From NCBI GenBank assembly GCA_947497945.1, contig CANMIP010000004.1, forward strand, positions 1 through 64,000: a DNA stretch of 64,000 nt, written 5' to 3'. Source of the stretch: an uncultured Tropicimonas sp. (GTDB lineage: Bacteria; Pseudomonadota; Alphaproteobacteria; Rhodobacterales; Rhodobacteraceae). Position 1 is the first letter of the stretch. Each line of letters begins with the position of its first letter. Under the pieces are notes generated by a model. The model saw only the letters and a program-made list of their open reading frames with translations. It did no database searches and was not told the DNA's origin. Below are positions 55,227-63,202 of the stretch, in pieces. The position numbers and the translations under genes are program-made.

Positions 55227-55694
55227 ATGAGTGATCTTATGCTCGACGACCTGGACCGCCGCTTGCTGCGGCATCTGCAGCCCGACCCCGGAATCGCCAC
55301 CTCCGAACTGGCAGAGGCAGCCGGAACGACCCCGGCCGTCTGCTCCCGCCGCCTCGCGCGGATGCGGGATCGCGGTATCCTGAAGGGCCAGGAGGCCATC
55401 ATCGACTGGCACGCCCTTGGTTACGAGGTCCATGTCTCGCTGCGCTTCACGCTCGACAAGACCCAGACCAACGCCTTCGACATCTTTATCAGAGAGGCCA
55501 GAAAGGTTCCGGAAGTGCTTGAGATTCAGACATTCCTTGGCCGTGTCGATGTTCGCCTGGTGATGATCGCGCGCGACATGTCCCATTACCAGCACCTCTA
55601 CCGGACTCGGATCCTGACCCTGCCGCATATTGCCGATATCGAGGCGCTGGTCCATGTCGCCTCGATCAAGTCCGGCGAGGCGCTGCCGATATGA
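55227..55694 (+). CDS. Lrp/AsnC-family regulator
   Basis: 155 residues. The HTH reads MLDDLDRRLLRHLQPDPGIA, then TSELAEAAGTTPAVCSRRLARMRDRGIL. The RAM/AsnC ligand domain includes VPEVLEIQTFLGRVDVRLVM and HIADIEALVHVASIK. It is divergent from ilvC by 123 bp and overlaps the next regulator by 4 nt. A pair of different Lrp-like subunits in one transcript suggests a hetero-oligomer that may sense branched-chain amino acids. Confidence 0.88.
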   Translation: MSDLMLDDLDRRLLRHLQPDPGIATSELAEAAGTTPAVCSRRLARMRDRGILKGQEAIIDWHALGYEVHVSLRFTLDKTQTNAFDIFIREARKVPEVLEIQTFLGRVDVRLVMIARDMSHYQHLYRTRILTLPHIADIEALVHVASIKSGEALPI

Positions 55695-56146
55695 TCGAGC
55701 TCGACGAGACCGACCGGGCGCTGCTCCGGGCCCTGCGCGAGGATGCAACCCTGGCCACGGGCGAGCTTGGCCGTCGGCTCGGCCTGTCGCAACCCGCGGC
55801 CTGGCGCCGGCTGAAACGCCTGACCGGACTGGGCATCCTGGCCGGCCGCCGCCTCGTGCTCGACCGCGAGGCGCTTGGTTTCGGGGTCACGGTCTTTCTC
55901 GGCATCAAGCTCGCCACCAAGGGGCGGGTCAGCCTTGACGAGTTCGAACGTGCCGCCGGCGCAATTCCCGAGGTCCAGACCATCGAACATGTCCTCGGCC
56001 TCTACGACTACCGCCTGCGCGTCGTCGCCCGCGACCTGTCGGACTTCGAACGGGTCCTGCGCCGGCGGATCATGACCCTGCCCGGGGCGGGCCATGTCGA
56101 GGCCAATGTGTTGCTGAGCGAGGAGAGGCTTTCAGGCCCGCTCTGA
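55691..56146 (+). CDS. Lrp/AsnC-family regulator, second member of the pair
   Basis: 151 residues. The HTH is LDETDRALLRALREDATLAT, then GELGRRLGLSQPAAWRRLKRLTGLGIL. The RAM domain contains IPEVQTIEHVLGLYDYRLRV and LPGAGHVEANVLLSEE. ATG overlaps the first regulator's stop (ATGA, 55691-55694). The two share a fold but differ considerably in sequence, so this is not a recent duplication. Confidence 0.88.
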   Translation: MIELDETDRALLRALREDATLATGELGRRLGLSQPAAWRRLKRLTGLGILAGRRLVLDREALGFGVTVFLGIKLATKGRVSLDEFERAAGAIPEVQTIEHVLGLYDYRLRVVARDLSDFERVLRRRIMTLPGAGHVEANVLLSEERLSGPL

Positions 56147-56248
56147 GCCGGCAAACTGGCTCAAATTTTCGGTAATCCGCCGGAGCGCAGTTACCTTGCA
56201 TTAGGCTTCCGGCATCTAGGGTTCCCCACGGTACATGCGAGGACCGAA

Positions 56249-56983
56249 ATGGGTGTGATCCATCGAAAACGGGACATCTGGCTCTACGGCGCCGGGTTTG
56301 GCCTTGTGGGCAATTGCGCGGTTGTTCCCACGGTCATGTTTCTCGACGCGCCTTCGGAATGGCCCGTCACCGTTCCGATCACCTTCACGTTGACACTCAT
56401 CCTCGCCATTGTCCTGACCCATCTCATCGCGCGCCAGACCATCCAGAATTTCAAGCTCGCGGAGGATCTCAGTCGCCTCCTCGAACGAGACCGGCTGACC
56501 GATGTCGCAACACGGGATTTCTTCTTCAAGCGAATGACCGAAGCGCCGGATGCCTATGGCCTCTCCCTGATGATCGACATCGACCATTTCAAATCGGTCA
56601 ACGATACCTATGGCCACCTCGCCGGGGACGCCGTCATCCGCCATGTCGCTCAGATCCTGCGGCGCAACTGCCGCCAGAAAGACATCGTCTGCCGCTTCGG
56701 CGGCGAGGAATTCGTCGTCTTTCTGTATGGTGTCGGCGAGGAGAATGGCTTCGACACGGCCGAACGGATCCGCAAGATCGTGGAAGCCGCCGTGACCCAG
56801 CATGAGGATATCGACCTGAAGGTAACCGTCTCGATCGGAGGCTCTCTCAAGCAAGGCGCGGACCAGATCGATCGCGCCATCAAGCAGGCGGACGAGGCGC
56901 TCTACAGGGCGAAGGAGCTTGGACGAAACCGCTCCGTCATGAGTTGGCTGCGGCAGGACACGCCAAGCAAGAGCGCGGCCTGA
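56249..56983 (+). CDS. Diguanylate cyclase (GGDEF), tandem copy 1
   Basis: 244 residues. Two membrane helices lie at residues 11-32 and 42-62, then a short helical linker and a GGDEF domain from DRLTDVATRDFFFKRM. The active-site GGEEF is at 151-155 and the I-site RQKD at 142-145. It should make c-di-GMP at the membrane, under product inhibition. It is closely similar to the next gene over the whole cyclase domain. Confidence 0.9.
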   Translation: MGVIHRKRDIWLYGAGFGLVGNCAVVPTVMFLDAPSEWPVTVPITFTLTLILAIVLTHLIARQTIQNFKLAEDLSRLLERDRLTDVATRDFFFKRMTEAPDAYGLSLMIDIDHFKSVNDTYGHLAGDAVIRHVAQILRRNCRQKDIVCRFGGEEFVVFLYGVGEENGFDTAERIRKIVEAAVTQHEDIDLKVTVSIGGSLKQGADQIDRAIKQADEALYRAKELGRNRSVMSWLRQDTPSKSAA

Positions 56984-56994
56984 CGGACGACACC

Positions 56995-57792
56995 ATGCCC
57001 ATGACCATGCCCAAAATCGCGCAGAGACCCGCAGATCGCAGGAGAGCGTTTCGCAATCCGGACTTCGTCCGCAGCCATCGCGACGCCTGGCTCGTGGTGA
57101 TTGCGATCACGGTTGTCGTGGATATCGTTGTGTTGATCCTGGTCGCCAATATCGCGCCGCGGGAGGAATGGTCGCTTGACCTGACACTTAGCCTGGTTGT
57201 GGCAACTTTTCTGAGCTTGTTCTTCTCGACGATCATGGCCCGGCAAACCCTGCGCAACCACCATCTTGCGCAAGAACTCGGGCAGCTTCTGGAACGGGAC
57301 AGGTTGACCGACGCCGCAACCCGGGACTGTTTTTTCAAGCGCATGAACGAGGCCCCGGATGCGTATGGCCTGTCGCTGATGATCGACATCGACCATTTCA
57401 AGTCGATCAATGACACGCATGGCCATAGCGCTGGCGACGCTGTGATCCGGCATGTGGCGCAGATCCTGAAGAAGAACTGCCGGTCGCTGGATATCGTCTG
57501 CCGCTATGGCGGAGAAGAATTTGTCGTCTTTCTCTTTGGCGTGGGCCAGGAGGACGGCCTGCAGATCGCCGAACGCATCCGAAAAGTCATCGAGCGCGCT
57601 GCGACACAGCATGAGGACAAGACCCTGCGGGTCACGGTCTCCATCGGCGGATCTCTCAAGGAGCGGGCAAAAGAGGTCGAACGGTCGATCAAGGAAGCGG
57701 ATGACGCCCTCTACAAGGCCAAGGCGCTCGGACGAAACCGGAGCATCATGACCTGGCTGCAACCGGACGGCTCGGTCTCGAACGCAGCCTGA
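56995..57792 (+). CDS. Diguanylate cyclase (GGDEF), tandem copy 2
   Basis: 265 residues with a basic N-terminus, two helices (residues 33-53 and 62-82) and a GGDEF domain (DRLTDAATRDCFFKRMNEAP). GGEEF is at 172-176 and the I-site RSLD at 163-166. The cyclase domain is near-identical in places to copy 1 (DAYGLSLMIDIDHFKS in both), whereas the membrane part has diverged. It begins 11 bp after copy 1. ATG 56995 was chosen to follow that stop. Confidence 0.9.
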   Translation: MPMTMPKIAQRPADRRRAFRNPDFVRSHRDAWLVVIAITVVVDIVVLILVANIAPREEWSLDLTLSLVVATFLSLFFSTIMARQTLRNHHLAQELGQLLERDRLTDAATRDCFFKRMNEAPDAYGLSLMIDIDHFKSINDTHGHSAGDAVIRHVAQILKKNCRSLDIVCRYGGEEFVVFLFGVGQEDGLQIAERIRKVIERAATQHEDKTLRVTVSIGGSLKERAKEVERSIKEADDALYKAKALGRNRSIMTWLQPDGSVSNAA

Positions 57793-57846
57793 ACTTGTCC
57801 CGGGATACCTCGGTGCGGTGGTCAGGAGGCGCCGCGCCGCTGTCGG

Positions 57847-59046
57847 TCAGTGCCCCATGCCGGCCCGCATGAGCGCGTGACGCAAAGCCGTCAGGTCATG
57901 CGCCGCCTTCATCCCGGTCAGACGCAACATCTGCATCTGGGAATTCGGAGACCGGGTCACGCGATTGAAAATGTCGATGGCTCTTACGCGCTTGCGGATA
58001 TCCGCCCCGCGCTTGCGATCATATTCGCCAAGCATCTTCTCACCGCCCAACCCCTCGCGACCCGCCATCAAAGCAAGATCGCGCAGCAGGATCAGGTCGT
58101 TGAGTGAGGTGTTCAGCCCTTGCGCCCCGATCGGCGGAATCACATGCGCCGCCTCGGCCATGATCGCCACGCGCTGCGCGGCAAGCCGATCGGCGCGCTG
58201 GCTGATGATCGGCCAGAGCCGGCGCTCGGATTTCAGGTGCAGCGGGCCAAGAATATAACAGGAGCGTTCGGACATGCGGGCCTCGAACTCCGCAATCTCC
58301 ATCCCCGCGAGTTCTTCTGCCCGCGCGCCCGGATTCATCCAGACCACCGCCGAGGCCGGCTGGCCGTCGAGATCCGGCAGCGGCACCAGCGTGAACGGAC
58401 CGCCTTGATTGTAGATCTCGGTGGAGACATTGGCGTGGGGCTTGGGATGGCCGACCACGAAGGCCAGCGTCTTCTGCCCATAGCGCGTCGTGTGCACGCC
58501 GATCCCGGCCGCCTCACGCACGGCCGAGTTGCGCCCATCCGCCGCCACGACGAGCTGCGCGGCAATGGAATCACCGCTGGACAGGCGGACAAGCACACCA
58601 CTGTCGCGGCTGACCATGGAGGAAAACGCCGTTCCGAAGCGCAGCTCGACATTGGTCTGGTCCTTCAGCACCCGGGCCAGCCCCTGCAGCACGCGCCAGT
58701 TCATCAGGTTCCAGCCAAAACTCTGTTCGCCGAGATCATTGGCCATGAACTCACGGCTGTCGCGGATCTGTGGCGGCCAGTTCACCGTATCGACCACGCG
58801 CAGCACGTTCAGCGGCGTCGCCGTCTCCGCGAGATCGTCCCAGAGACCGACCTGTTCGAAGAGGTGTTTGGCCGGTTGCAGGAAGGCGGTGGAGCGCAGG
58901 TCGGAGCCATCGGCGTCGCCCTCGGTCACGGGCGGCTCAGGCGAGACCAGAACAGTCCGAAACCCGGCCCGCCCAAAGGTCAGCGCAGCGGTCAGGCCGG
59001 CGATCCCGCCGCCGGCGATAAGGATTTCTGTCTCGGTGCGTGCCAT
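57847..59046 (-). CDS. FAD-dependent aromatic monooxygenase, UbiH/UbiF family
   Basis: 399 residues. It has the FAD-binding EILIAGGGIAGLTAALTFG, then NWRVLQGLARVL, the conserved VVAADGRNSAVREAAGI and the family signature AEAAHVIPPIGAQGLNTSLN with DLILLRDLAL. The family hydroxylates ubiquinone ring precursors. Which ring position it acts on (UbiH, UbiF or UbiL type) cannot be told here. ATG 59046 follows GGAGGG. Confidence 0.88.
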   Translation of the reverse strand: MARTETEILIAGGGIAGLTAALTFGRAGFRTVLVSPEPPVTEGDADGSDLRSTAFLQPAKHLFEQVGLWDDLAETATPLNVLRVVDTVNWPPQIRDSREFMANDLGEQSFGWNLMNWRVLQGLARVLKDQTNVELRFGTAFSSMVSRDSGVLVRLSSGDSIAAQLVVAADGRNSAVREAAGIGVHTTRYGQKTLAFVVGHPKPHANVSTEIYNQGGPFTLVPLPDLDGQPASAVVWMNPGARAEELAGMEIAEFEARMSERSCYILGPLHLKSERRLWPIISQRADRLAAQRVAIMAEAAHVIPPIGAQGLNTSLNDLILLRDLALMAGREGLGGEKMLGEYDRKRGADIRKRVRAIDIFNRVTRSPNSQMQMLRLTGMKAAHDLTALRHALMRAGMGH

Positions 59047-59134
59047 GATCGGGCCCTCCTGCGACGGATTTAGGGCGGGGATGCCGCCGGGTGCAAGCGG
59101 CAAAGGGTCCCGGCCCGACCGGATGCTCGCGCGT

Positions 59135-59377
59135 CTATTGCCCGATCGAAATGATGACCAGAACCGCCAGCGACACGAAGGTCAGCAGCACAAAGACCAG
59201 CCCGATGCCGGCCACGCCCATGGTCACGCCGGCCAAAACAGCCACCACGAGCAGAACGGCCACGATGGCAAAGAATGCGCCCTCCCCGTCGGAGCGGGCG
59301 AGACCTTTCCAGCCACGATCACCGCTGAAGGGGACCAGGTTTTCGGACGGCGGGGTGTGGGTTTCGGTATCGCTCAT
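59135..59377 (-). CDS. Small membrane protein of unknown function
   Basis: 80 residues with a hydrophilic N-terminus (SDTETHTPPSENLVPFSGDR) and two closely spaced helices (FFAIVAVLLVVAVLAGVTMG and IGLVFVLLTFVSLAVLVIIS). GGAGGATTCC lies just before ATG 59377. I recognise no family. It lies between the Ubi-type monooxygenase and hsp20, all on the minus strand. Confidence 0.6.
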   Translation of the reverse strand: MSDTETHTPPSENLVPFSGDRGWKGLARSDGEGAFFAIVAVLLVVAVLAGVTMGVAGIGLVFVLLTFVSLAVLVIISIGQ

Positions 59378-59487
59378 GGAATCCTCCGGAAAAACAGCTT
59401 TCGTTACATTAGCCGATAGCCGGGCCGGGAAACGGGCGCAACATGCCGCAGCCTGAATGTTTTCTGCGCCCGCGAAGGCCCGGGCAG

Positions 59488-59516
59488 AAAAAAGGCGCGC
59501 CCTGTCCGGGCGCGCC
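59488..59516 (-). terminator. Rho-independent terminator of hsp20
   Basis: GGCGCGCCC (59494-59502) pairs perfectly with GGGCGCGCC (59508-59516) around TGTCC. On the minus strand it is followed by six T residues (59488-59493), the best intrinsic terminator in the window. It is 31 bp after the hsp20 stop. Confidence 0.88.
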
Positions 59517-59547
59517 CACTTCATCTGTGACGACGAGTATGCCGGCC

Positions 59548-60006
59548 TCAGACCTCCACGGTCTCGGCCTCGATCGCGGTCTTGCCGCCTGCGATCTCGA
59601 TCCGGCGAGGCTTCAGCGCCTCGGGCACTTCCCGAACGAGGTCGATATTCAGCATGCCGTCGACATGGCTGGCGCCGGAGACGCGGACATGGTCGGCAAG
59701 CTGGAAGCGGCGATCGAACGCCCGGGTGGCGATGCCGCGATGCAGGAACTTGCGCTCCTTGTCCTCATCGGCCTTGCGGGCCGAGACGATCAGCGCGCCG
59801 TCCTTGACCTCGACCGACAGCTCGGCCTCGGCAAAACCGGCGACGGCGACCGAGATGCGATAGGCATCCTCGGCGGTCTTCTCGATATTGTAAGGCGGGT
59901 AGGTTGGGGCGGAAACCTCGGTTTCCATCACGCGGTCCATCATGTCGGCGATACGGTCGAAGCCGACGGTGGCGCGGTAAAGCGGGGCAAAATCAAGTGT
60001 ACGCAT
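59548..60006 (-). CDS. Small heat-shock protein (Hsp20/IbpA type)
   Basis: 152-residue alpha-crystallin-domain chaperone. The N-terminal LDFAPLYRATVGFDRIADMM and YPPYNIEKTAEDAYRISVAV are typical of IbpA. The crystallin domain has VEVKDGALIVSARK, the FLHRGIATRAFDRRFQLADH block and LNIDLVREVPEALKPRRIEI with the IEI anchor. It holds unfolding proteins in the cytoplasm. GAGAGGAT precedes the ATG. A 6-bp hairpin in the leader (60043-60065) could be temperature-responsive but no ROSE or fourU motif is clear. Confidence 0.92.
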   Translation of the reverse strand: MRTLDFAPLYRATVGFDRIADMMDRVMETEVSAPTYPPYNIEKTAEDAYRISVAVAGFAEAELSVEVKDGALIVSARKADEDKERKFLHRGIATRAFDRRFQLADHVRVSGASHVDGMLNIDLVREVPEALKPRRIEIAGGKTAIEAETVEV

Positions 60007-60142
60007 AGGGTTTCATCCTCTCTTGAGCGATGGTGTCTTGACGCGCCTTCCATGAGGACAGGCGCCGTTTGCAGTCACCGGACCCGCTCTGCGGCATCCG
60101 GATGAGGGGAATATGGGGGGCCGATTTCGGCGGTTCAAGAGG

Positions 60143-60961
60143 TCAGGGACGGACGAAGCGCGCGCCGATATCGGGCCGGTCCCCGTCGATCGAACCGGGC
60201 AGAACCACACGCGGCGCGCGGGCTGCCCCGTCCCAGACGCCCGAGCCGCTGCGCAGCGCGCGGCGCAGCCCGGCCAGCGGGGCCTCGATCTCCATTCCGA
60301 ACACTTCCGTCTTCCCGTCCTGCCGCGACCCGCGCGAAACGATGGAGACGATGCGCGGCCGGCCCGCCGAAAGCTCGAAGATCGGAGCACCTGAGGAGCC
60401 GAAATTGGTATCGCAGGAGAAGCGCAGCGCGCCCTGGGCCTTGAATGTCGTCCGACAGGCGCGTTGCCAGCTTGGCGCCGACAGCCGACCCCGGGCAAAG
60501 GAGACCACGGTCACATCCCGGCCCTGCCCTGTGCGCGCGGAGGTGGCGAAGGGGGAAGCATGCCCGGCCGGGATCGGGGCGGAGAGTTGCAGCAGCGCGA
60601 CATCGGAGAGAAGCTGGCGCAGCCCGTTGCGGTCGAACGGGTTGTAATCGGGATGGGCCACCGCACGGGCGCCCGTGCTCTGCGCGACCGCCACGCCATC
60701 GCGCAACCCCGCGCGAAAGGTGATCTTCGTGGGATCGCTCCTTTGGCCGGACCGGCTGTCGATCAGGCAATGCGCCGCCGTCAGCACCAGATCCGGCGCG
60801 ATCAGCGCCCCGGTGCAAAAGCCACGCCCCTCCTTGTCCAGCCTCCCGACGGCTTCCCAGCCAAGCAGGTCCTGGCGCAGGGTCAGCCGCTTGAGATCGG
60901 TGTCGGCGCCCGCCGGCAACGCGAGCGCGAGCAGCGCCGCGAAGAACAGCCGCCCGATCAT
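60143..60961 (-). CDS. Secreted trypsin-like serine protease, tandem copy A
   Basis: 272 residues. The signal peptide spans residues 1-19 (GRLFFAALLALALPAGA, then DTD). The S1 catalytic triad is complete: His64 (VLTAAHCLID), Asp119 (SDVALLQL) and Ser189 (FGSSGAPIF). Cysteines at 49/65 and about 169/182 are placed for disulphides. It is export-directed, periplasmic or secreted. ATG overlaps the stop of the upstream protease (60958-60961). It is followed by an unrelated 40-residue C-terminal tail. Confidence 0.87.
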   Translation of the reverse strand: MIGRLFFAALLALALPAGADTDLKRLTLRQDLLGWEAVGRLDKEGRGFCTGALIAPDLVLTAAHCLIDSRSGQRSDPTKITFRAGLRDGVAVAQSTGARAVAHPDYNPFDRNGLRQLLSDVALLQLSAPIPAGHASPFATSARTGQGRDVTVVSFARGRLSAPSWQRACRTTFKAQGALRFSCDTNFGSSGAPIFELSAGRPRIVSIVSRGSRQDGKTEVFGMEIEAPLAGLRRALRSGSGVWDGAARAPRVVLPGSIDGDRPDIGARFVRP

Positions 60962-61773
60962 GGGCGCAGGAATTTGGCGCCAAGCCGCCCGGTTTCCGGG
61001 CTTCCGGGCAAGCGCCGCCCGAGTTCCAACGGCTTCTCGACCGGCGCCTGCGAAAGCTGCGCCTGGAGCGCCTCGAGGGAGCGGCGCAATTCACCGACAA
61101 GCGCGACCGGTGCCCCATTGGCTTCCGCCTTGGCGGACACGACCGAGACGATCTCCGGCCCGTCCTCGCCCATGAGGAAGATTGGCGCGCCGGAAGCGCC
61201 GGAATTCACAGAGCAGGACAGCATTCCAACCCCGCCAAAGCTTTCGAGCACATGGCAGATCTGTTGCAGCGACGGCGCCTCGGAGCGGTCCTGGGCATAG
61301 GAGACGATGGTCACTTCCGCGCCTTTGCGCAGCTTGTCCGTCGTCATCTCGAAGGGGCGGACGCGGCTGGAGCGGATCGGCTGATCGAGCTGCAGGAGCG
61401 CAAGATCCCGCGCCACGCGGGAGACCTTCCGGGCCGAGCCGAAATCATAGTCGGGATGGGCCACCGCCCGGCGCACACCGCGATAGGCTTCGGCGCGCCC
61501 GTCGCGCCAACCGGCGAGGAACTCCATCCGGCTGACCGGCAGCGGCTCTCCGGTCTCGGCGTCATAGAGGCAATGCGCCGCCGTCAGAACGCGGTCCGGC
61601 GCCACCAGCGCGCCGGTGCAGAAGCTGCCACGGCCGAAATCGATCCGCCCGACGGCTTCCCAGCCGCGGGTTGCGTCCCCGGTGTTCAGCCGGGTCAGGC
61701 GGCTGTTTTCCTCGGCGAGAGCCACGCAGGGCGCCGCGATGAAACAGGCGAACAAGAACAGAAGACGCAGCAT
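60958..61773 (-). CDS. Secreted trypsin-like serine protease, tandem copy B
   Basis: 271 residues. The signal peptide spans residues 1-20 (LRLLFLFACFIAAPCVALA). The triad is His67 (VLTAAHCLYD), Asp123 (RDLALLQLD) and Ser194 (SGASGAPIF). It shares the layout GWEAVGRID and FCTGALVAPD with copy A (GWEAVGRLD; FCTGALIAPD) and is clearly its paralogue. The ATG at 61773 starts the signal sequence. Translation of copy A is coupled by the 4-nt overlap, so both are made together. Substrates are unknown. Confidence 0.87.
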   Translation of the reverse strand: MLRLLFLFACFIAAPCVALAEENSRLTRLNTGDATRGWEAVGRIDFGRGSFCTGALVAPDRVLTAAHCLYDAETGEPLPVSRMEFLAGWRDGRAEAYRGVRRAVAHPDYDFGSARKVSRVARDLALLQLDQPIRSSRVRPFEMTTDKLRKGAEVTIVSYAQDRSEAPSLQQICHVLESFGGVGMLSCSVNSGASGAPIFLMGEDGPEIVSVVSAKAEANGAPVALVGELRRSLEALQAQLSQAPVEKPLELGRRLPGSPETGRLGAKFLRP

Positions 61774-61875
61774 CACTCCTCCGGCAACGGCTTGCCTTCC
61801 GGATACAATCACCGTCTGGCAGGAATGTGGCAAGAGCCCGGAGCGCGCGGTCCGTCTTTTGTCACCGCCGCCCGG

Positions 61876-63171
61876 TCAGAGCGCGGCCGGGTCCAGAGCG
61901 CGCGGTTTCGGTCCGCCATGGGCCCAGTCGAGCAATTCGACCGTGTGGACCACCGGAATATCCGTCCCCGAGCCGATCTGCATCATGCAGCCGATATTGC
62001 CCGCCGCGATCACCTGTGGCGCCTTTGCCTCAAGATGCCGGACCTTGCGGGCTTTCAGCTCCTGCGAAATCTCTGGTTGCATCAGGTTGTAGGTCCCCGC
62101 CGACCCGCAGCACAGATGCGGGTCCGCAGGCTCGACCACCTCGAACCCCGCCCGCTTGAGCAGGGTCTTCGGATGGGTCTTGATCTGCTGGCCGTGCTGC
62201 AGCGAACAGGCGGCGTGATAGGCGATGCGCAGCGGCTCCGGCGGAGCGGTCTCCGCGCAGAGATCGACCAGCACCTCGGACACGTCCCGCGCAATCGCGC
62301 TCACCGCCGCCGCCTTCTCCGCCGAGGGGCCACCCCGGAACATGAACCCGTAATCCTTCACCGTCGTGCCGCAGCCCGAGGTGTTGATGACGATGGCGTC
62401 CAGCCCGTCGCCCTGCATCTCCGCCCACCAGGCCTCGATATTCTTCCCCGCCGTGGCATGGGCCTCGTCGGTCTTGCCCATGTGATGGGTGACCGCGCCG
62501 CAACAGCCCTGCCCTTCGGCGACCACGACCTCGCAGCCAAGCCGCCGCAGCAGCCGGATCGTGGCGTCGTTGATATCGGTGTTGAGGGCCCGCTGCGCGC
62601 AACCGGTCATCAGCGCGACCCGCATCTTTCGTTCGCCCCGGGCGGGGAAGACCTGCGGATCGTCATTTCGGCTGACCGGAGGGATGCGTTTCGGAGCCAT
62701 TTCCAGCATCGCCCGCAGCCGCGCGTCCGGCATCAGCCGCCGCAGCGGCCGCGCGAGTTTCGCCCCCAGCATCGCCAGCCGGAAACGGCCCGGATAGGGA
62801 AGGATGCGCGCCAGGGTCCAGCGCAGCAGCCGGTCCATGAGCGGACGTTTATACGTCTTTTCAATATGTTCCCGCGCATGATCGACCAGGTGCATGTAAT
62901 TCACGCCCGACGGGCAGGTCGACATGCAGGCCAGGCAGCTCAGGCAACGGTCGATATGCTTGACCGTGTGGGCATCCGCCGGCCGGTCGTTTTCAAGCAT
63001 GTCCTTGATCAGGTAGATCCGCCCGCGCGGGCTGTCCAGCTCGTCGCCCAGAACCTGGTAGCTCGGACAGGTCGCCGTGCAGAAGCCGCAATGCACGCAG
63101 GCACGCAGGATCTCGTTGGCCCGCGCGATCCCGGGATCCTGCAATTGCTCTTCTGTGAAATTCGTCTGCAT
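61876..63171 (-). CDS. glcF: Glycolate oxidase iron-sulfur subunit GlcF
   Basis: 431 residues. Two [4Fe-4S] ferredoxin motifs are present, CVHCGFCTATCP and CLSCLACMSTCP. Two CCG domains follow, including GQGCCGAVTHHMGKTDEAH, INTSGCGTTVKDYG and LCCGSAGTYNLMQPEISQEL. It passes electrons from the flavin subunits of glycolate oxidase (GlcD, GlcE) toward the membrane, turning glycolate into glyoxylate. It lies 31 bp after glcE in the same direction. Confidence 0.95.
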   Translation of the reverse strand: MQTNFTEEQLQDPGIARANEILRACVHCGFCTATCPSYQVLGDELDSPRGRIYLIKDMLENDRPADAHTVKHIDRCLSCLACMSTCPSGVNYMHLVDHAREHIEKTYKRPLMDRLLRWTLARILPYPGRFRLAMLGAKLARPLRRLMPDARLRAMLEMAPKRIPPVSRNDDPQVFPARGERKMRVALMTGCAQRALNTDINDATIRLLRRLGCEVVVAEGQGCCGAVTHHMGKTDEAHATAGKNIEAWWAEMQGDGLDAIVINTSGCGTTVKDYGFMFRGGPSAEKAAAVSAIARDVSEVLVDLCAETAPPEPLRIAYHAACSLQHGQQIKTHPKTLLKRAGFEVVEPADPHLCCGSAGTYNLMQPEISQELKARKVRHLEAKAPQVIAAGNIGCMMQIGSGTDIPVVHTVELLDWAHGGPKPRALDPAAL

Positions 63172-63202
63172 TCCGCCCTACCCTGTCATCTGATCGCTCG
63201 CC

